NCBI RefSeq assembly: GCF_005518135.1
Contig: NZ_SULI01000002.1
Location: forward strand, 62,001-126,000
Reading direction: 5' to 3'
DNA: 64,000 nucleotides
Origin: Shimia litoralis
GTDB taxonomy: Bacteria; Pseudomonadota; Alphaproteobacteria; Rhodobacterales; Rhodobacteraceae
The notes beneath the pieces were generated by a model. It saw only the letters and a program-made list of their open reading frames with translations. It searched no databases and had not been told where the DNA came from. The position numbers and the translations under genes are program-made. This document shows positions 17,136 through 26,054 of this stretch, piece by piece; the first letter of the stretch is position 1, and each line of letters starts with the position of its first letter.

Positions 17136-18338
17136 TTATACGCGTTCGATAATGATGGCGGCACCTTGGCCGACACCGACGCACATGGTGCACAGCGCAT
17201 AGCGCCCACCGGTGCGTTGCAATTGATAGGCGGCTGTCAGCACAAGACGTGCGCCTGACATGCCCAATGGGTGGCCCATGGCGATGGCACCGCCATTGGC
17301 ATTCACATGCGGAGCATCATCCGCAACACCAAGAGCCCGCAACGTGGCAAGGCCTTGGCTGGCGAAGGCTTCGTTCAATTCTATCACATCCATCTGGTCG
17401 ATGGTCAGGCCGGCACGTGCCAGTACTTTTTGGCTGGCTGGAACCGGGCCAATGCCCATCACACGAGGCGCCACACCAGCGGCAGACATGCCAACCACGC
17501 GGGCCATCGGTTTCAGGCCGTTCTTGTTTGCCGCAGCATCGCTGGCCAAGAGGATGGCCGCAGCACCGTCATTGACGCCAGATGCGTTGCCCGCAGTGAC
17601 CGTAAGGTCAGGGCCGTTTACACCACGCAACTTGCCCAGCTTAGCTGCATCCGTGCCGGGGCGGGGATGTTCGTCAGTGTCAACAATGATCGGATCGCCC
17701 TTGCGCTGTGGCACAGACACGGCTGTGATCTCATCAGCGAAAACGCCTGCTTCATGCGCGGCGGCCCAACGGGCCTGGCTGTTGGCAGCAAAGGCATCTT
17801 GGTCGGCGCGGCTGATGTCATAGTCCGCAGCGACATTGTCGGCGGTCTGTGGCATGGAATCCGTGCCATACATCTCGTGCATCTTCTTGTTTACGAACCG
17901 CCAACCAATGGTGGTGTCGTAAACTGTATTGGCGCGGGTGAACGCGGCCGCGGCCTTTGGCATCACAAAGGGCGCGCGTGACATGCTTTCCACACCGCCA
18001 GCGATGGCAAGGTCATAGTCTCCTGCCTTGATGCCGCGAGCCGCCATTCCGACGGCATCCATGCCAGAGGCGCACAAACGGTTCACGGTGGTGCCCGGTA
18101 CGTCAATCGGAAGGCCCGCGAGGAGGGCGGCCATGCGCGCCACGTTGCGGTTGTCTTCCCCAGCTTGGTTGGCGGATCCATAGATCACGTCGTCAATGCT
18201 GGCCCAGTCGACCTGAGGGTTGCGCGCGACCAGGGCGGCAATGGGTGCCGCCGCCAAATCGTCCGCCCGTACTGAAGAAAGCGCGCCGCCATAGCGTCCA
18301 ATCGGGGTGCGCGTTGCGTCGCAGATGAATGCGTCCAT
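17136..18338 (-). CDS. paaJ: 3-oxoadipyl-CoA / 3-oxo-5,6-dehydrosuberyl-CoA thiolase PaaJ
   Basis: PaaJ performs the two thiolytic cleavages near the end of the pathway, giving acetyl-CoA and succinyl-CoA. The 400-aa protein has the nucleophilic Cys in [12 protein letters not shown] (about residue 90), the His in [16 protein letters not shown], and the C-terminal Cys in [10 protein letters not shown]. The ATG at 18338 gives [18 protein letters not shown], the family start. It is first in the epoxidase operon, an order different from E. coli. A TetR-type operator lies 40-53 bp upstream. Confidence 0.93.
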   Translation of the reverse strand: MDAFICDATRTPIGRYGGALSSVRADDLAAAPIAALVARNPQVDWASIDDVIYGSANQAGEDNRNVARMAALLAGLPIDVPGTTVNRLCASGMDAVGMAARGIKAGDYDLAIAGGVESMSRAPFVMPKAAAAFTRANTVYDTTIGWRFVNKKMHEMYGTDSMPQTADNVAADYDISRADQDAFAANSQARWAAAHEAGVFADEITAVSVPQRKGDPIIVDTDEHPRPGTDAAKLGKLRGVNGPDLTVTAGNASGVNDGAAAILLASDAAANKNGLKPMARVVGMSAAGVAPRVMGIGPVPASQKVLARAGLTIDQMDVIELNEAFASQGLATLRALGVADDAPHVNANGGAIAMGHPLGMSGARLVLTAAYQLQRTGGRYALCTMCVGVGQGAAIIIERV

Positions 18339-18374
18339 GGGTGTTACCTTTGTCCTGTCCATCGTCGGAAATAG

Positions 18375-18391
18375 CCGACCGCATGGTCGGG
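18375..18391. promoter_or_regulatory. TetR-type operator (putative PaaR site) upstream of paaJ
   Basis: CCGACC-GCAT-GGTCGG is a perfect inverted repeat at 18375-18390. The 14-mer at 18378-18391 matches the paaZ-upstream site at 10 of 14 bases. It is the weakest of the three sites by sequence but is well placed 37-53 bp before paaJ. Confidence 0.55.
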
Positions 18392-18582
18392 ATATTAGAG
18401 AAAGCGATTCGTGGCAAGAAAAATGTTACACAAATTCATAACTTGGAGAAATTTGGTAACTCTATTGCGATTTGATGGCCCTCAAGGTTGGGTTGCACAC
18501 ATGAAAATGCCGCGCAAAGCACGGCATAGATCAATGGACCAGATGGGTTGTAAGGCGCCCGAATGCAGACGGAGAGCGAGTG

Positions 18583-19221
18583 TTAAGTGGGTTTAACTTG
18601 GTCCGGAGCTGCTGCAGCAAAGGCAGGATGGTCGGCGCAGGCTGCTTCGACTGCTAAGATGCGGGGCATCTCGGAAATATCGACGCCCCAACGGTGAGCG
18701 TTGTACAATTGAGGAATAAGGCAGATATCGGCCAGAGAGGGCGACGCACCGCAGCAGTATGGTGACTGTTCGAAAGGTGCCAGCAATGCTTCGAATGCCT
18801 CGAGACCAGCAGGAATGAAATGCCTCATCCAGTCAATTTTGGCAGTGCCATTTTCCGGCAAGAGCTGGGCAACGTGATTGACCACGCCGAGATTACACAC
18901 TGGATGAACGTCGACTGCCACGCTGTGTGCGAGGGCGCGCACATGTGCTGCTTCACTTGGATCGTTGGGCAGTAATCCTAGATTGCGTGTGTCATTCAGA
19001 TACTCGAGGATTGCGAGCGACTGAGTGAAACGATGGCCGTCGATCTCCAAAACAGGCACCAAGCCTTGCGGGTTGCGCGCCAAATGCGCGGGGCTTTTGT
19101 GCGCCGCTTGGACGAGGTCGACGGAGACGGCCCGATAGTCGATATCGGCAATATTTAGTGCAATGCGCAGTCGATAGCTCGCGGAAGAGCGCCAATAATC
19201 ATAAAGGATCGTGTCAGTCAT
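18583..19221 (-). CDS. maiA: Maleylacetoacetate isomerase
   Basis: MaiA is a zeta-class glutathione transferase that isomerises maleylacetoacetate to fumarylacetoacetate. The 212-aa protein carries the Ser-rich motif RSSASYRLRIALN near residue 11, NPQGLVPVLEIDG, and the substrate-binding Gln-Ser of FTQSLAILEYL. It is the last gene of the homogentisate operon, 87 bp after the VOC gene. The ATG at 19221 is preferred to a TTG 21 nt upstream because it matches the family start. Confidence 0.93.
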   Translation of the reverse strand: MTDTILYDYWRSSASYRLRIALNIADIDYRAVSVDLVQAAHKSPAHLARNPQGLVPVLEIDGHRFTQSLAILEYLNDTRNLGLLPNDPSEAAHVRALAHSVAVDVHPVCNLGVVNHVAQLLPENGTAKIDWMRHFIPAGLEAFEALLAPFEQSPYCCGASPSLADICLIPQLYNAHRWGVDISEMPRILAVEAACADHPAFAAAAPDQVKPT

Positions 19222-19308
19222 GTTTTGCGCCCGCTTCTTCAAGGTTTGTGGCCAGCCTTGAAGGGCTGACCACAGGATTTATACGTCAACTTACTTGATA
19301 AGTTAAGC

Positions 19309-19848
19309 TTACTTCTTCAACTCTTTGGCGTGCAGCCAGTCAGCGTGCTTTGGTGCCTTTTTGGTCACAGCCCATTCGTTCAACATGTCCCACTTGACCT
19401 CATCCATGCGCTTGAGCATTGCTGCTTCTTCAGGGTCTGGGCAGGCCAGCTCGACGCGGTGACCGTTGGGATCGAAGAAATAGATCGAATGGAAGATCGA
19501 GTGATCGGTCACGCCCAGAACTTCGACGCCATTGGCTTCGAGGTGGTCCTTGAATTCAATCAGAGTATCGCGATCTTTGACCTTAAAGGCGATGTGTTGC
19601 ACCCAAATCGGGGTGTTGGGGTCACGGCCCATTTCCGGTTTTGTCGGCAGTTCGAAGAATGCCAGAACGTTCCCGTTCCCGGCATCCATAAAGATATGCA
19701 TATAGGGATCGGGTTCGTGGGTGGATGGGACGTGGTCCTCGGCGATGGCCAATACAAAATCCATCTTGAGGTTGGTATTGTACCATTCGACGGTCTCTTT
19801 CGCATCCTTACAGCGATAGGCAACGTGATGTATCTGTTCGATCTTCAT
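19309..19848 (-). CDS. VOC-family (glyoxalase-like) protein in the homogentisate operon
   Basis: This 179-aa protein belongs to the vicinal oxygen chelate superfamily. Its two half-domains carry the likely metal ligands: His in QIHHVAY (about residue 8), His in VQHIAFKV (about 85) and Glu in HRVELAC (about 133). It lies between the DUF2783 gene (4-nt gap) and maiA. The fold includes dioxygenases, isomerases and glyoxalases; the chemistry here is unknown, though aromatic-acid or ring-fission intermediates are the natural guess. It is too short to be 4-hydroxyphenylpyruvate dioxygenase. Confidence 0.85.
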   Translation of the reverse strand: MKIEQIHHVAYRCKDAKETVEWYNTNLKMDFVLAIAEDHVPSTHEPDPYMHIFMDAGNGNVLAFFELPTKPEMGRDPNTPIWVQHIAFKVKDRDTLIEFKDHLEANGVEVLGVTDHSIFHSIYFFDPNGHRVELACPDPEEAAMLKRMDEVKWDMLNEWAVTKKAPKHADWLHAKELKK

Positions 19849-19852
19849 GGGC

Positions 19853-20053
19853 TTATTCCTCCGATTTGAGCGCAGCTGCGGCCAGCGCTTGAGACAGTGT
19901 CGCGCGGTCTCCAATGTGGTTAGCCATTACAAGAACAAGGCGCGCGTTCAGCGCCTGACTGTCCTCATCGGACAGTCCATCGTGTGTGGCAATTAGTTCA
20001 GCATAGAAGTCATCCACGCCATTGATATTTGGGGTCAGGATAAGATCAGACAT
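19853..20053 (-). CDS. DUF2783 small protein, candidate hydroxylase coupling protein (MhaB-like)
   Basis: This 66-aa acidic protein has the DUF2783 pattern: FYAELIATHDGLSDEDSQAL followed by NARLVLVMANHIGD. It starts at 20053, 6 nt after the end of the flavin hydroxylase, using an AAGGAG site in that gene's last codons. From memory, the 3-hydroxyphenylacetate 6-hydroxylase of Pseudomonas putida has a large flavoprotein MhaA and a small coupling protein MhaB of about this size. The tight linkage here suggests the same role. Identity with MhaB is inference and was not aligned. Confidence 0.75.
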   Translation of the reverse strand: MSDLILTPNINGVDDFYAELIATHDGLSDEDSQALNARLVLVMANHIGDRATLSQALAAAALKSEE

Positions 20054-20059
20054 CGTCAA

Positions 20060-21682
20060 TTACTCCTTGCCTGTGGCACGGCTGATGGCCGTACGAATCT
20101 GGTTTTCGTCAAAGTTCGGACGGCGGGCTGCGACGTGTTGATCAGGGCGGATCAGGTATACAGCAGATGTCGCATCACCGAGGTAGCGCTCTTTGAGCAT
20201 GCCAGTCGGGTCACTGTTGGTTGTCAGTGCCAAACGCTTGACCACGACGCCGTCTTCGTGGATTTCATCGGGCGCATCGGCGTTGATGGTCAGCAAGATG
20301 AAATCGTTACCCAGCTTTGACAGCAGGAAATCATCACCCAGCGGTACGTCGGGGCACGATGATCCTGGCCGTGTGCGTTCTGGGCCATCAAGCGCATCCG
20401 CAGAGTTAAGCGAGGACCCGTCATAGGTGCAAGGCACCGATAGGCGCCCAGAATTCACCATCGGACGGGCAAATTCATAAGGATCGGACAGCGCCAGAAC
20501 CGAATCCCGCAGCAGGCGAGACATGTTCGACTTTGGTGTGATGAAATCTGTCGAACGGGTCGAGTTCATGATGTTTTCATCGGCGCCGTGCACACGCTCG
20601 GTGTCATAGGTATCGAGCAATGCATCAGGTGCCTTGCCATTGATCACAAGACCCAGCTTCCAGCCAAGGTTGTCGACGTCTTGCATGCCCGAATTTGCGC
20701 CGCGTGCACCAAATGGCGACACCTGATGCGCCGCGTCGCCAGCGAAAAATACGCGGCCATGTCGGAAGCTATCCATGCGCTTGCATTGGAAGGTATAGAT
20801 TGACGACCAGACCATGTCATAGTCAACACCACCAAGGAACGCATCCAAACGACGACGGATATTCTCCTCTTTCATCTCTTCTGCGCGATCAACGTCCCAA
20901 CCGATTTGGAAGTCGACACGCCAAACATCATCGGGTTGCTTGTGCAACAGCATCGACGCGCCTTCACCGTGGGACGGTTCGAACCAGAACCAACGCTCTG
21001 TGGGGAAGTCGACTTCGCCTTTCATCTTGATGTCAGCGATCAGGAAGCTGTCCTGAAATACCTTACCGGTGAATTCCAGATCCATCATGGTGCGCAGCGG
21101 TGATGATGCGCCATCACAGCCCACCAGCCAATCTGCCTCGAGTGTGTAAGGTCCGTCCGGAGTGGATACTTCGATCACCACATGGTCGTCTTTGACCTCG
21201 ACGTTATCGATGCGGTTCTTGCCACGGATTTCGATCGGCGCGCCTTGTGCCTGCAATTCGCGCAGGCGTTCGATCTGAAAGCTCTCGTAATAGGGTTGCT
21301 GCATGTTGATAAAGGCCGGATATTTGTGACCCTCTTCTGGCAGCAGGTTGAATTCAAAGACCTGATCGTCCTTGTGGAAAACTTTGCCCACATTCCAGAC
21401 GACGCCCTTGTCCAGCATCGGTTCGCCACAGCCGTACCGGTCAGCGATCTCTAGGCACCGCTTGGCAAAACAAATGGCGCGACTGCCCATGCCGACGCCT
21501 TCGTGGTCGTCCAGCACGAGAACCGGAATGCCTTGCAGGCCCAGATCCAGTGCGGTTGCGATCCCGATGGGGCCACCACCCATGACCACGACGGGGTGAC
21601 GCACGGGGGCGGCTTTGTCCTGATCGGCCGAACGCTCGTAAGGGTAGAGCTTGTAGGCCAGCGTATATCTGTCATCAAACAT
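20060..21682 (-). CDS. FAD-dependent aromatic hydroxylase, MhaA/MhpA-like
   Basis: This is a 540-aa class A flavoprotein monooxygenase. It shows the Rossmann motif VVVMGGGPIGIATALDLG (about 29-46), the VGCDGASS motif near 170, and GDAAHQVSPFGARGANSG near 298, with a C-terminal thioredoxin-like region as in phenol-hydroxylase-type members. GGAGGAGACC precedes the ATG at 21682. Lying in the homogentisate operon and followed by a DUF2783 gene, it most likely makes homogentisate by hydroxylating 3-hydroxyphenylacetate. 3-(3-hydroxyphenyl)propionate hydroxylation is the alternative. Confidence 0.85.
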   Translation of the reverse strand: MFDDRYTLAYKLYPYERSADQDKAAPVRHPVVVMGGGPIGIATALDLGLQGIPVLVLDDHEGVGMGSRAICFAKRCLEIADRYGCGEPMLDKGVVWNVGKVFHKDDQVFEFNLLPEEGHKYPAFINMQQPYYESFQIERLRELQAQGAPIEIRGKNRIDNVEVKDDHVVIEVSTPDGPYTLEADWLVGCDGASSPLRTMMDLEFTGKVFQDSFLIADIKMKGEVDFPTERWFWFEPSHGEGASMLLHKQPDDVWRVDFQIGWDVDRAEEMKEENIRRRLDAFLGGVDYDMVWSSIYTFQCKRMDSFRHGRVFFAGDAAHQVSPFGARGANSGMQDVDNLGWKLGLVINGKAPDALLDTYDTERVHGADENIMNSTRSTDFITPKSNMSRLLRDSVLALSDPYEFARPMVNSGRLSVPCTYDGSSLNSADALDGPERTRPGSSCPDVPLGDDFLLSKLGNDFILLTINADAPDEIHEDGVVVKRLALTTNSDPTGMLKERYLGDATSAVYLIRPDQHVAARRPNFDENQIRTAISRATGKE

Positions 21683-21817
21683 GGGTTGGTCTCCTCCAAA
21701 TTTCGGGCGCACTTTTCAAGGCCATGGCCAAGCATGACGCCAATGAATTCCATATTATTGCGTGTCTGCCCCTTGTGCGCTGATCTGAAACAAGGTGCAC
21801 AAGGGGGTTAGATCGGG

Positions 21818-22768
21818 TTAACCCTGAAGGGCTGCCCACATGTCCAGATCGCGCTGCGCGGTCCAGATACGTGGGTTTTCGATGCCGCGAGCTTCGTCAT
21901 AGGCGCGCGCGACGTTAAACGGCAGGCAGTGTTCATAGATCGCGTAATCTGCGAATTTCGGATCACATTCAGCGCGCACAGCGTCCCATGCTTCTTTCAA
22001 TGATCCACCGCGTGCGGCCACTTTGGCAGCAGGGCGATAGGTGCTTTCGACAAAATCACGCGTGCTTTCGATGGCGCGCTCAACAGCCTCTTTGCCGATC
22101 AATGCGCCGCCACGTCCGGGTGCAATGGCGTCCACATCAAAGGATGCGATGTTGTCCAATGTTTGGCCCCATTCGTTAAAGTGGCCGTCGCCACAATAAC
22201 AAGCCGAATGATCTTCGACGATGTCGCCGGTGAACATGACGTTCTGGTCGGGTACGTGAATGACAATGTCGCCTGCGGTGTGGGCACGGCCAAGATGCAT
22301 CAGGTCAACACGACGGTTGCCAAGATACATAGTCATGTCATCGCTGAATGTAGTGGTTGGGAACGTCAGGCCGGGGATCGACTCGTGGCCTTCGAACAAA
22401 CGTGGGAAACGTTGGAATTCGCTGTCCCAGTCCTCTTGGCCGCGCTCGACAACCATCGAACGGGCTGTGTCGCCCATGATGATCTGATCCGCACCGTAAG
22501 CCGACGCACCCAAAACGCGCACGGCGTGATAGTGGGTCAGAACAACGTGGCTGATTGGTTTGTCTGTAACGCTGCGCACGCATTCGATGACCTTGTTGGC
22601 CAGACGGGGCGTGGCTTGGGCTTCGACGATCATGACGCTGTCATCGCCAATAATCACGCCCGAGTTCGGATCACCCTCGGCGGTAAAGGCGTACAGGCCC
22701 TCACCCACTTGGTCGAATGTGATTTTCTTTTCTGTCATGTCCCCTTGGGACGCGAATGCTTTTGCCAT
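21818..22768 (-). CDS. Metallo-beta-lactamase-fold protein with altered metal site
   Basis: This 316-aa protein has the MBL fold but not the full metal signature. The HxHxDH motif reads HYHAVR (79-84), so the second-site Asp and His are replaced by Val and Arg. H163 (GRAHT) and D182 (FTGD) remain, and the usual PGHG His is Arg219 (PGRG). It may bind one metal or none, or serve another role. It lies in the homogentisate operon between the reductase-like gene and the flavin hydroxylase. The start at 22768 is 4 nt after the upstream gene; an ATG at 22738 preceded by AAGGGG is an alternative. Confidence 0.8.
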   Translation of the reverse strand: MAKAFASQGDMTEKKITFDQVGEGLYAFTAEGDPNSGVIIGDDSVMIVEAQATPRLANKVIECVRSVTDKPISHVVLTHYHAVRVLGASAYGADQIIMGDTARSMVVERGQEDWDSEFQRFPRLFEGHESIPGLTFPTTTFSDDMTMYLGNRRVDLMHLGRAHTAGDIVIHVPDQNVMFTGDIVEDHSACYCGDGHFNEWGQTLDNIASFDVDAIAPGRGGALIGKEAVERAIESTRDFVESTYRPAAKVAARGGSLKEAWDAVRAECDPKFADYAIYEHCLPFNVARAYDEARGIENPRIWTAQRDLDMWAALQG

Positions 22769-22772
22769 GTGT

Positions 22773-23309
22773 TCAGTCCTTGATCGCGTAATCGAGTTTC
22801 AGAATGCCGCCGGGCAGCTGTGTGCTGGCGGTCAGTGTCATGTTGTGTTGGGGGCCGGTGCCAAAACAGGGCAGGCCGCCGCCTAGAATCGTAGGCATGA
22901 TAAACAGGGTCAGTGTGTCGAACATGCCCGCATCCAGCGCTGCGCGTTGGGTTTCCCCGCCGCCCATGATCCAGATGTGGCGATGACCGTTGGCTGCGAT
23001 CGCATCACAAAGCGCGTCGATGTCGCCCGAGGCAGTCACGTGGTCGCCTGCAAAATCTGTGCGATGTGTCAGCACATATCCAGCGCGTGTTTCATATGGC
23101 CAACCCCAACCCATCACCTGTTCGTATGTGGGCCGCCCCATCACCAGCGCATCCACAGGCGCGATGAAAGCTGCATAGCCTCCATCATCTCCTGCATCGC
23201 CCAGCACAGTGTTGAACGGGTCGAGCCATTCAACGCTGCCGCTGGCATCCGCGATAAAGCCATCAAGGCTCATCGCGATATAGCCGACATATGTGGGGCG
23301 GGTTGTCAT
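22773..23309 (-). CDS. RibD/dihydrofolate-reductase-like protein
   Basis: This 178-aa protein resembles the RibD C-terminal/DHFR-like reductase family. It has GYIAMSLDGFIAD at the start, the dinucleotide-binding MGRPTYEQV and IMGGGETQRAALDAG segments, and a C-terminal LTLFIMPTILGGG. Members use NAD(P)H on varied, often unknown, substrates. It is the third gene of the homogentisate operon, 4 nt after fahA and 4 nt before the MBL gene, so it is co-expressed with the pathway. It is not a known step of homogentisate breakdown. Confidence 0.82.
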   Translation of the reverse strand: MTTRPTYVGYIAMSLDGFIADASGSVEWLDPFNTVLGDAGDDGGYAAFIAPVDALVMGRPTYEQVMGWGWPYETRAGYVLTHRTDFAGDHVTASGDIDALCDAIAANGHRHIWIMGGGETQRAALDAGMFDTLTLFIMPTILGGGLPCFGTGPQHNMTLTASTQLPGGILKLDYAIKD

Positions 23310-23313
23310 TGAC

Positions 23314-24567
23314 TTACCCTTTGGCCGGCCATTGAACGGCGGGCAGGATTTTGCCTGTGCAATCGCCAAAGCCGATGACAAAACCGTCACCTTTGGCAGC
23401 GCCGCGCAGTGTCAGCGTGTCGCCGTCTTCGATAAACGTACGGGTCTCGCCTGTGTCCAGCGTGAATGGCTCGCGCCCTGCCCAGCTCATTTCCATCAGG
23501 GAGCCGTATTCAGTTTTGGTGGGGCCCGAAATCGTGCCAGAACCCAATAGATCGCCCACGTTCATGGCACAGCCGCCAACAGCATGGTGACACAGCTGCT
23601 CCGCTGCAGAGTAATACATCCGGCTATAGTTGGTCTCGCCCACAACGCTGGCATTGTCCGCGCCTTCAGGTTGCATCAGAACCTGAAGTTCAATGTCGTA
23701 CAAACCGTCTTTGGAGCTGTCGAGATAAGCCAGCAGCTCTTTCTCGCGCTCTGGTGTTGGCGTGCGGAATTCTTCCAATGCCGCCGCTGTCACGATCCAT
23801 GGGCTGATCGATGTACCAAAGGCTTTGCCTTGGAACGGGCCCAAAGGTTGGTATTCCCAGCCTTGGATGTCACGTGCGGACCAATCGTTCAGCAGGACAT
23901 ACCCAAAGATCATATCATCTGCTTCGTCGACGGTGATCGGCTGGCCAAAATCACAGGGCTGACCCACGATGGCGCCCATTTCCAATTCGATATCCAACCG
24001 CATTGACGGGCCAAAGCTTGGCATTTCGGCATCCGGTGCCTTGCGTTGACCATTGGGGCGGTGAATGTCGGTGCCAGATACGACAACAGACGACGCTCGG
24101 CCGTTATACCCAATCGGGATATGCAGCCAGTTGGCGGGCAGATCAGGGGAACCGCGCAGGATTGCACCCATGTTTTGCGCATGCTGGCGACCGGCATAAA
24201 AATCGGTGTATTCGCTGACGGCAAACGGCATATGAAGGCTGGCGTCCGCCATCGCCACCAGATGTGGCTCGACCTTGGATTGCTCGGCGCTGCCTTCGGC
24301 GAGCAGAGCAATCAAACGTGCCCGCAACTCGGCCCATGCCTCTGATCCCAGATCCATAAGGTCGTTCCAGTATGGAACGTCAAACACAGGGATTTCGCTT
24401 AGGCGGATAAGACCGGCCTCTTCGGCGGCGGTCACATCCAAGATCATGTCGCCAATCGCGACACCGCAACGTTCTTCGGTGCCCACAGTAGAAAACACAC
24501 CATATGGCAGGTTGTTCAGGGGGAAGGGGTGGTTGGCACTATTGGCCGAGGCCACCCAGCTTTTCAT
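23314..24567 (-). CDS. fahA: Fumarylacetoacetase
   Basis: FahA hydrolyses fumarylacetoacetate to fumarate and acetoacetate, the last step of homogentisate breakdown. The 417-aa protein begins near FPLNNLPYGVFSTV, shared with eukaryotic FAH, and carries the catalytic-domain signature LLNDWSARDIQGWEYQPLGP followed by KAFGTSISPW. The start at 24567 is chosen by similarity; Met codons at 24594 and 24606 are possible. It lies 89 bp after hmgA. Confidence 0.94.
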   Translation of the reverse strand: MKSWVASANSANHPFPLNNLPYGVFSTVGTEERCGVAIGDMILDVTAAEEAGLIRLSEIPVFDVPYWNDLMDLGSEAWAELRARLIALLAEGSAEQSKVEPHLVAMADASLHMPFAVSEYTDFYAGRQHAQNMGAILRGSPDLPANWLHIPIGYNGRASSVVVSGTDIHRPNGQRKAPDAEMPSFGPSMRLDIELEMGAIVGQPCDFGQPITVDEADDMIFGYVLLNDWSARDIQGWEYQPLGPFQGKAFGTSISPWIVTAAALEEFRTPTPEREKELLAYLDSSKDGLYDIELQVLMQPEGADNASVVGETNYSRMYYSAAEQLCHHAVGGCAMNVGDLLGSGTISGPTKTEYGSLMEMSWAGREPFTLDTGETRTFIEDGDTLTLRGAAKGDGFVIGFGDCTGKILPAVQWPAKG

Positions 24568-24656
24568 AAGAGGCAAGGCTCTATCTCCATTCATTTGACC
24601 CAACACGGGGCCTTAACTTCATCGTGACAGCTTAAGACGGGTAAGGGCGCCGAACC

Positions 24657-26018
24657 CTATTTCTTACCCGGTGTTCCGTCGAATTTCTTCTCTATGTCGC
24701 TCCAGCAATCAATATAGTCATCCTGCAGCGGCGCTTCATCTGCGGCAAATGCGGTCAGATGCTGCGGGAACCGTGTCTCGAACATAAACGACATGGTGTT
24801 GTCCAGCTTCTCGGCCTGAAGGTCCGCATTGGAAGCCCCTTCAAAGGCATTCTTATCCGGCCCATGCGGTAGCATCATATTGTGCAGACTCATGCCGCCG
24901 GGAATGAACCCTTTGGGTTTGGCGTCATATTGACCATAAATATTGCCCATTAGTTCCGACATGATGTTCTTGTGATACCACGGCGGACGGAAGGTGTCTT
25001 CTGCCACCATCCAGCGCTCGCGGAACAAGACAAAGTCGATATTCGCGGTGCCCGGTTGACCCGAAGGCGCGGTCAACACGGTAAAGATCGAGGGATCCGG
25101 GTGATCAAACAGGATCGCGCCGACGGGGCAATAGGTGCGCAGGTCGTATTTCACGGGCGCGTAATTGCCATGCCATGCCACCACGTCCAACGGCGATTGG
25201 CCGATCTCGGTCTTGTGGAACTGACCACACCATTTCACGGTCACGGTCGAGGGGACTTCGCGATCTTCGTAGGCCGCGACGGGGGCTTTGAAATCACGTG
25301 GGTTGGCCATGCAGTTGGCACCAATCGGGCCGCGGCCCGGCAGTTCAAACTTTTGGCCATAGTTTTCACAGACAAATCCGCGCGCAGGGCCTTCCAGAAC
25401 TTCGACCCGAAACAGAAGACCACGTGGGATGATTGCGATCTCTTTGGGCTCAATGTCGATGATGCCAAGTTCGGTTGAAAACCGCAGCACACCTTCTTGA
25501 GGCACGACAAGCAGTTCTGAATCTGCCGAGAAGAAATAGTCGTCGACCATCGACTCGGTCGCCAGATAGATATGTGTCGCCATGCCGACTTGGGTGTTCA
25601 CATCCCCTGCTGTCGTCATCGTGCGCATGCCGCTGACAAAGGTTAGCTTTTCGTCGGTATGAGGAAGCGGGTCCCAGCGATATTGGCCGAGGCTGGTCAC
25701 ATCGGGGTCGACATTGGGGGCAGACTTCCAAAACGGCATGTCAATCTTGGTGTACCGATGGCTATGTTTGACGGATGGACGGATGCGATAGCACCATGTC
25801 CGTTCGTTCTGGTGCGCCGGTGCAGTAAACGCCGTGCCCGAAAGTTGCTCTCCGTACAGTCCATAGTTACACTTTTGGGGGCTGTTCATTCCTTGCGGCA
25901 ATGCGTCGGGCAACACTTCTGTTTCATAGTCGTTGCCAAAGCCGGGCATGTAGCCAGCGTTCGGGCCAGCCAGAGACGGGGCCATCTGCATTCGGGTGGG
26001 GACCTTTTGGGTCGTCAT
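24657..26018 (-). CDS. hmgA: Homogentisate 1,2-dioxygenase
   Basis: HmgA opens the ring of homogentisate using non-heme Fe(II), giving maleylacetoacetate. At 453 aa it is full length. It has [18 protein letters not shown] at the start, [26 protein letters not shown], the ligand region [17 protein letters not shown] (His and Glu ligands), and [12 protein letters not shown] (third ligand). It is the first gene of an eight-gene minus-strand operon and is divergent from a MarR gene with an 18-bp palindrome between them. Confidence 0.97.
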   Translation of the reverse strand: MTTQKVPTRMQMAPSLAGPNAGYMPGFGNDYETEVLPDALPQGMNSPQKCNYGLYGEQLSGTAFTAPAHQNERTWCYRIRPSVKHSHRYTKIDMPFWKSAPNVDPDVTSLGQYRWDPLPHTDEKLTFVSGMRTMTTAGDVNTQVGMATHIYLATESMVDDYFFSADSELLVVPQEGVLRFSTELGIIDIEPKEIAIIPRGLLFRVEVLEGPARGFVCENYGQKFELPGRGPIGANCMANPRDFKAPVAAYEDREVPSTVTVKWCGQFHKTEIGQSPLDVVAWHGNYAPVKYDLRTYCPVGAILFDHPDPSIFTVLTAPSGQPGTANIDFVLFRERWMVAEDTFRPPWYHKNIMSELMGNIYGQYDAKPKGFIPGGMSLHNMMLPHGPDKNAFEGASNADLQAEKLDNTMSFMFETRFPQHLTAFAADEAPLQDDYIDCWSDIEKKFDGTPGKK

Positions 26019-26054
26019 TTTGCGCGCTCCTGTCGAAAGTTGTTGCTTTGATAA

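Noticed and set aside
18507-18527. ATGCCG-N9-CGGCAT in the maiA-paaJ gap
   Set aside because: Short stem with a long loop and no U-run; consistent with chance.
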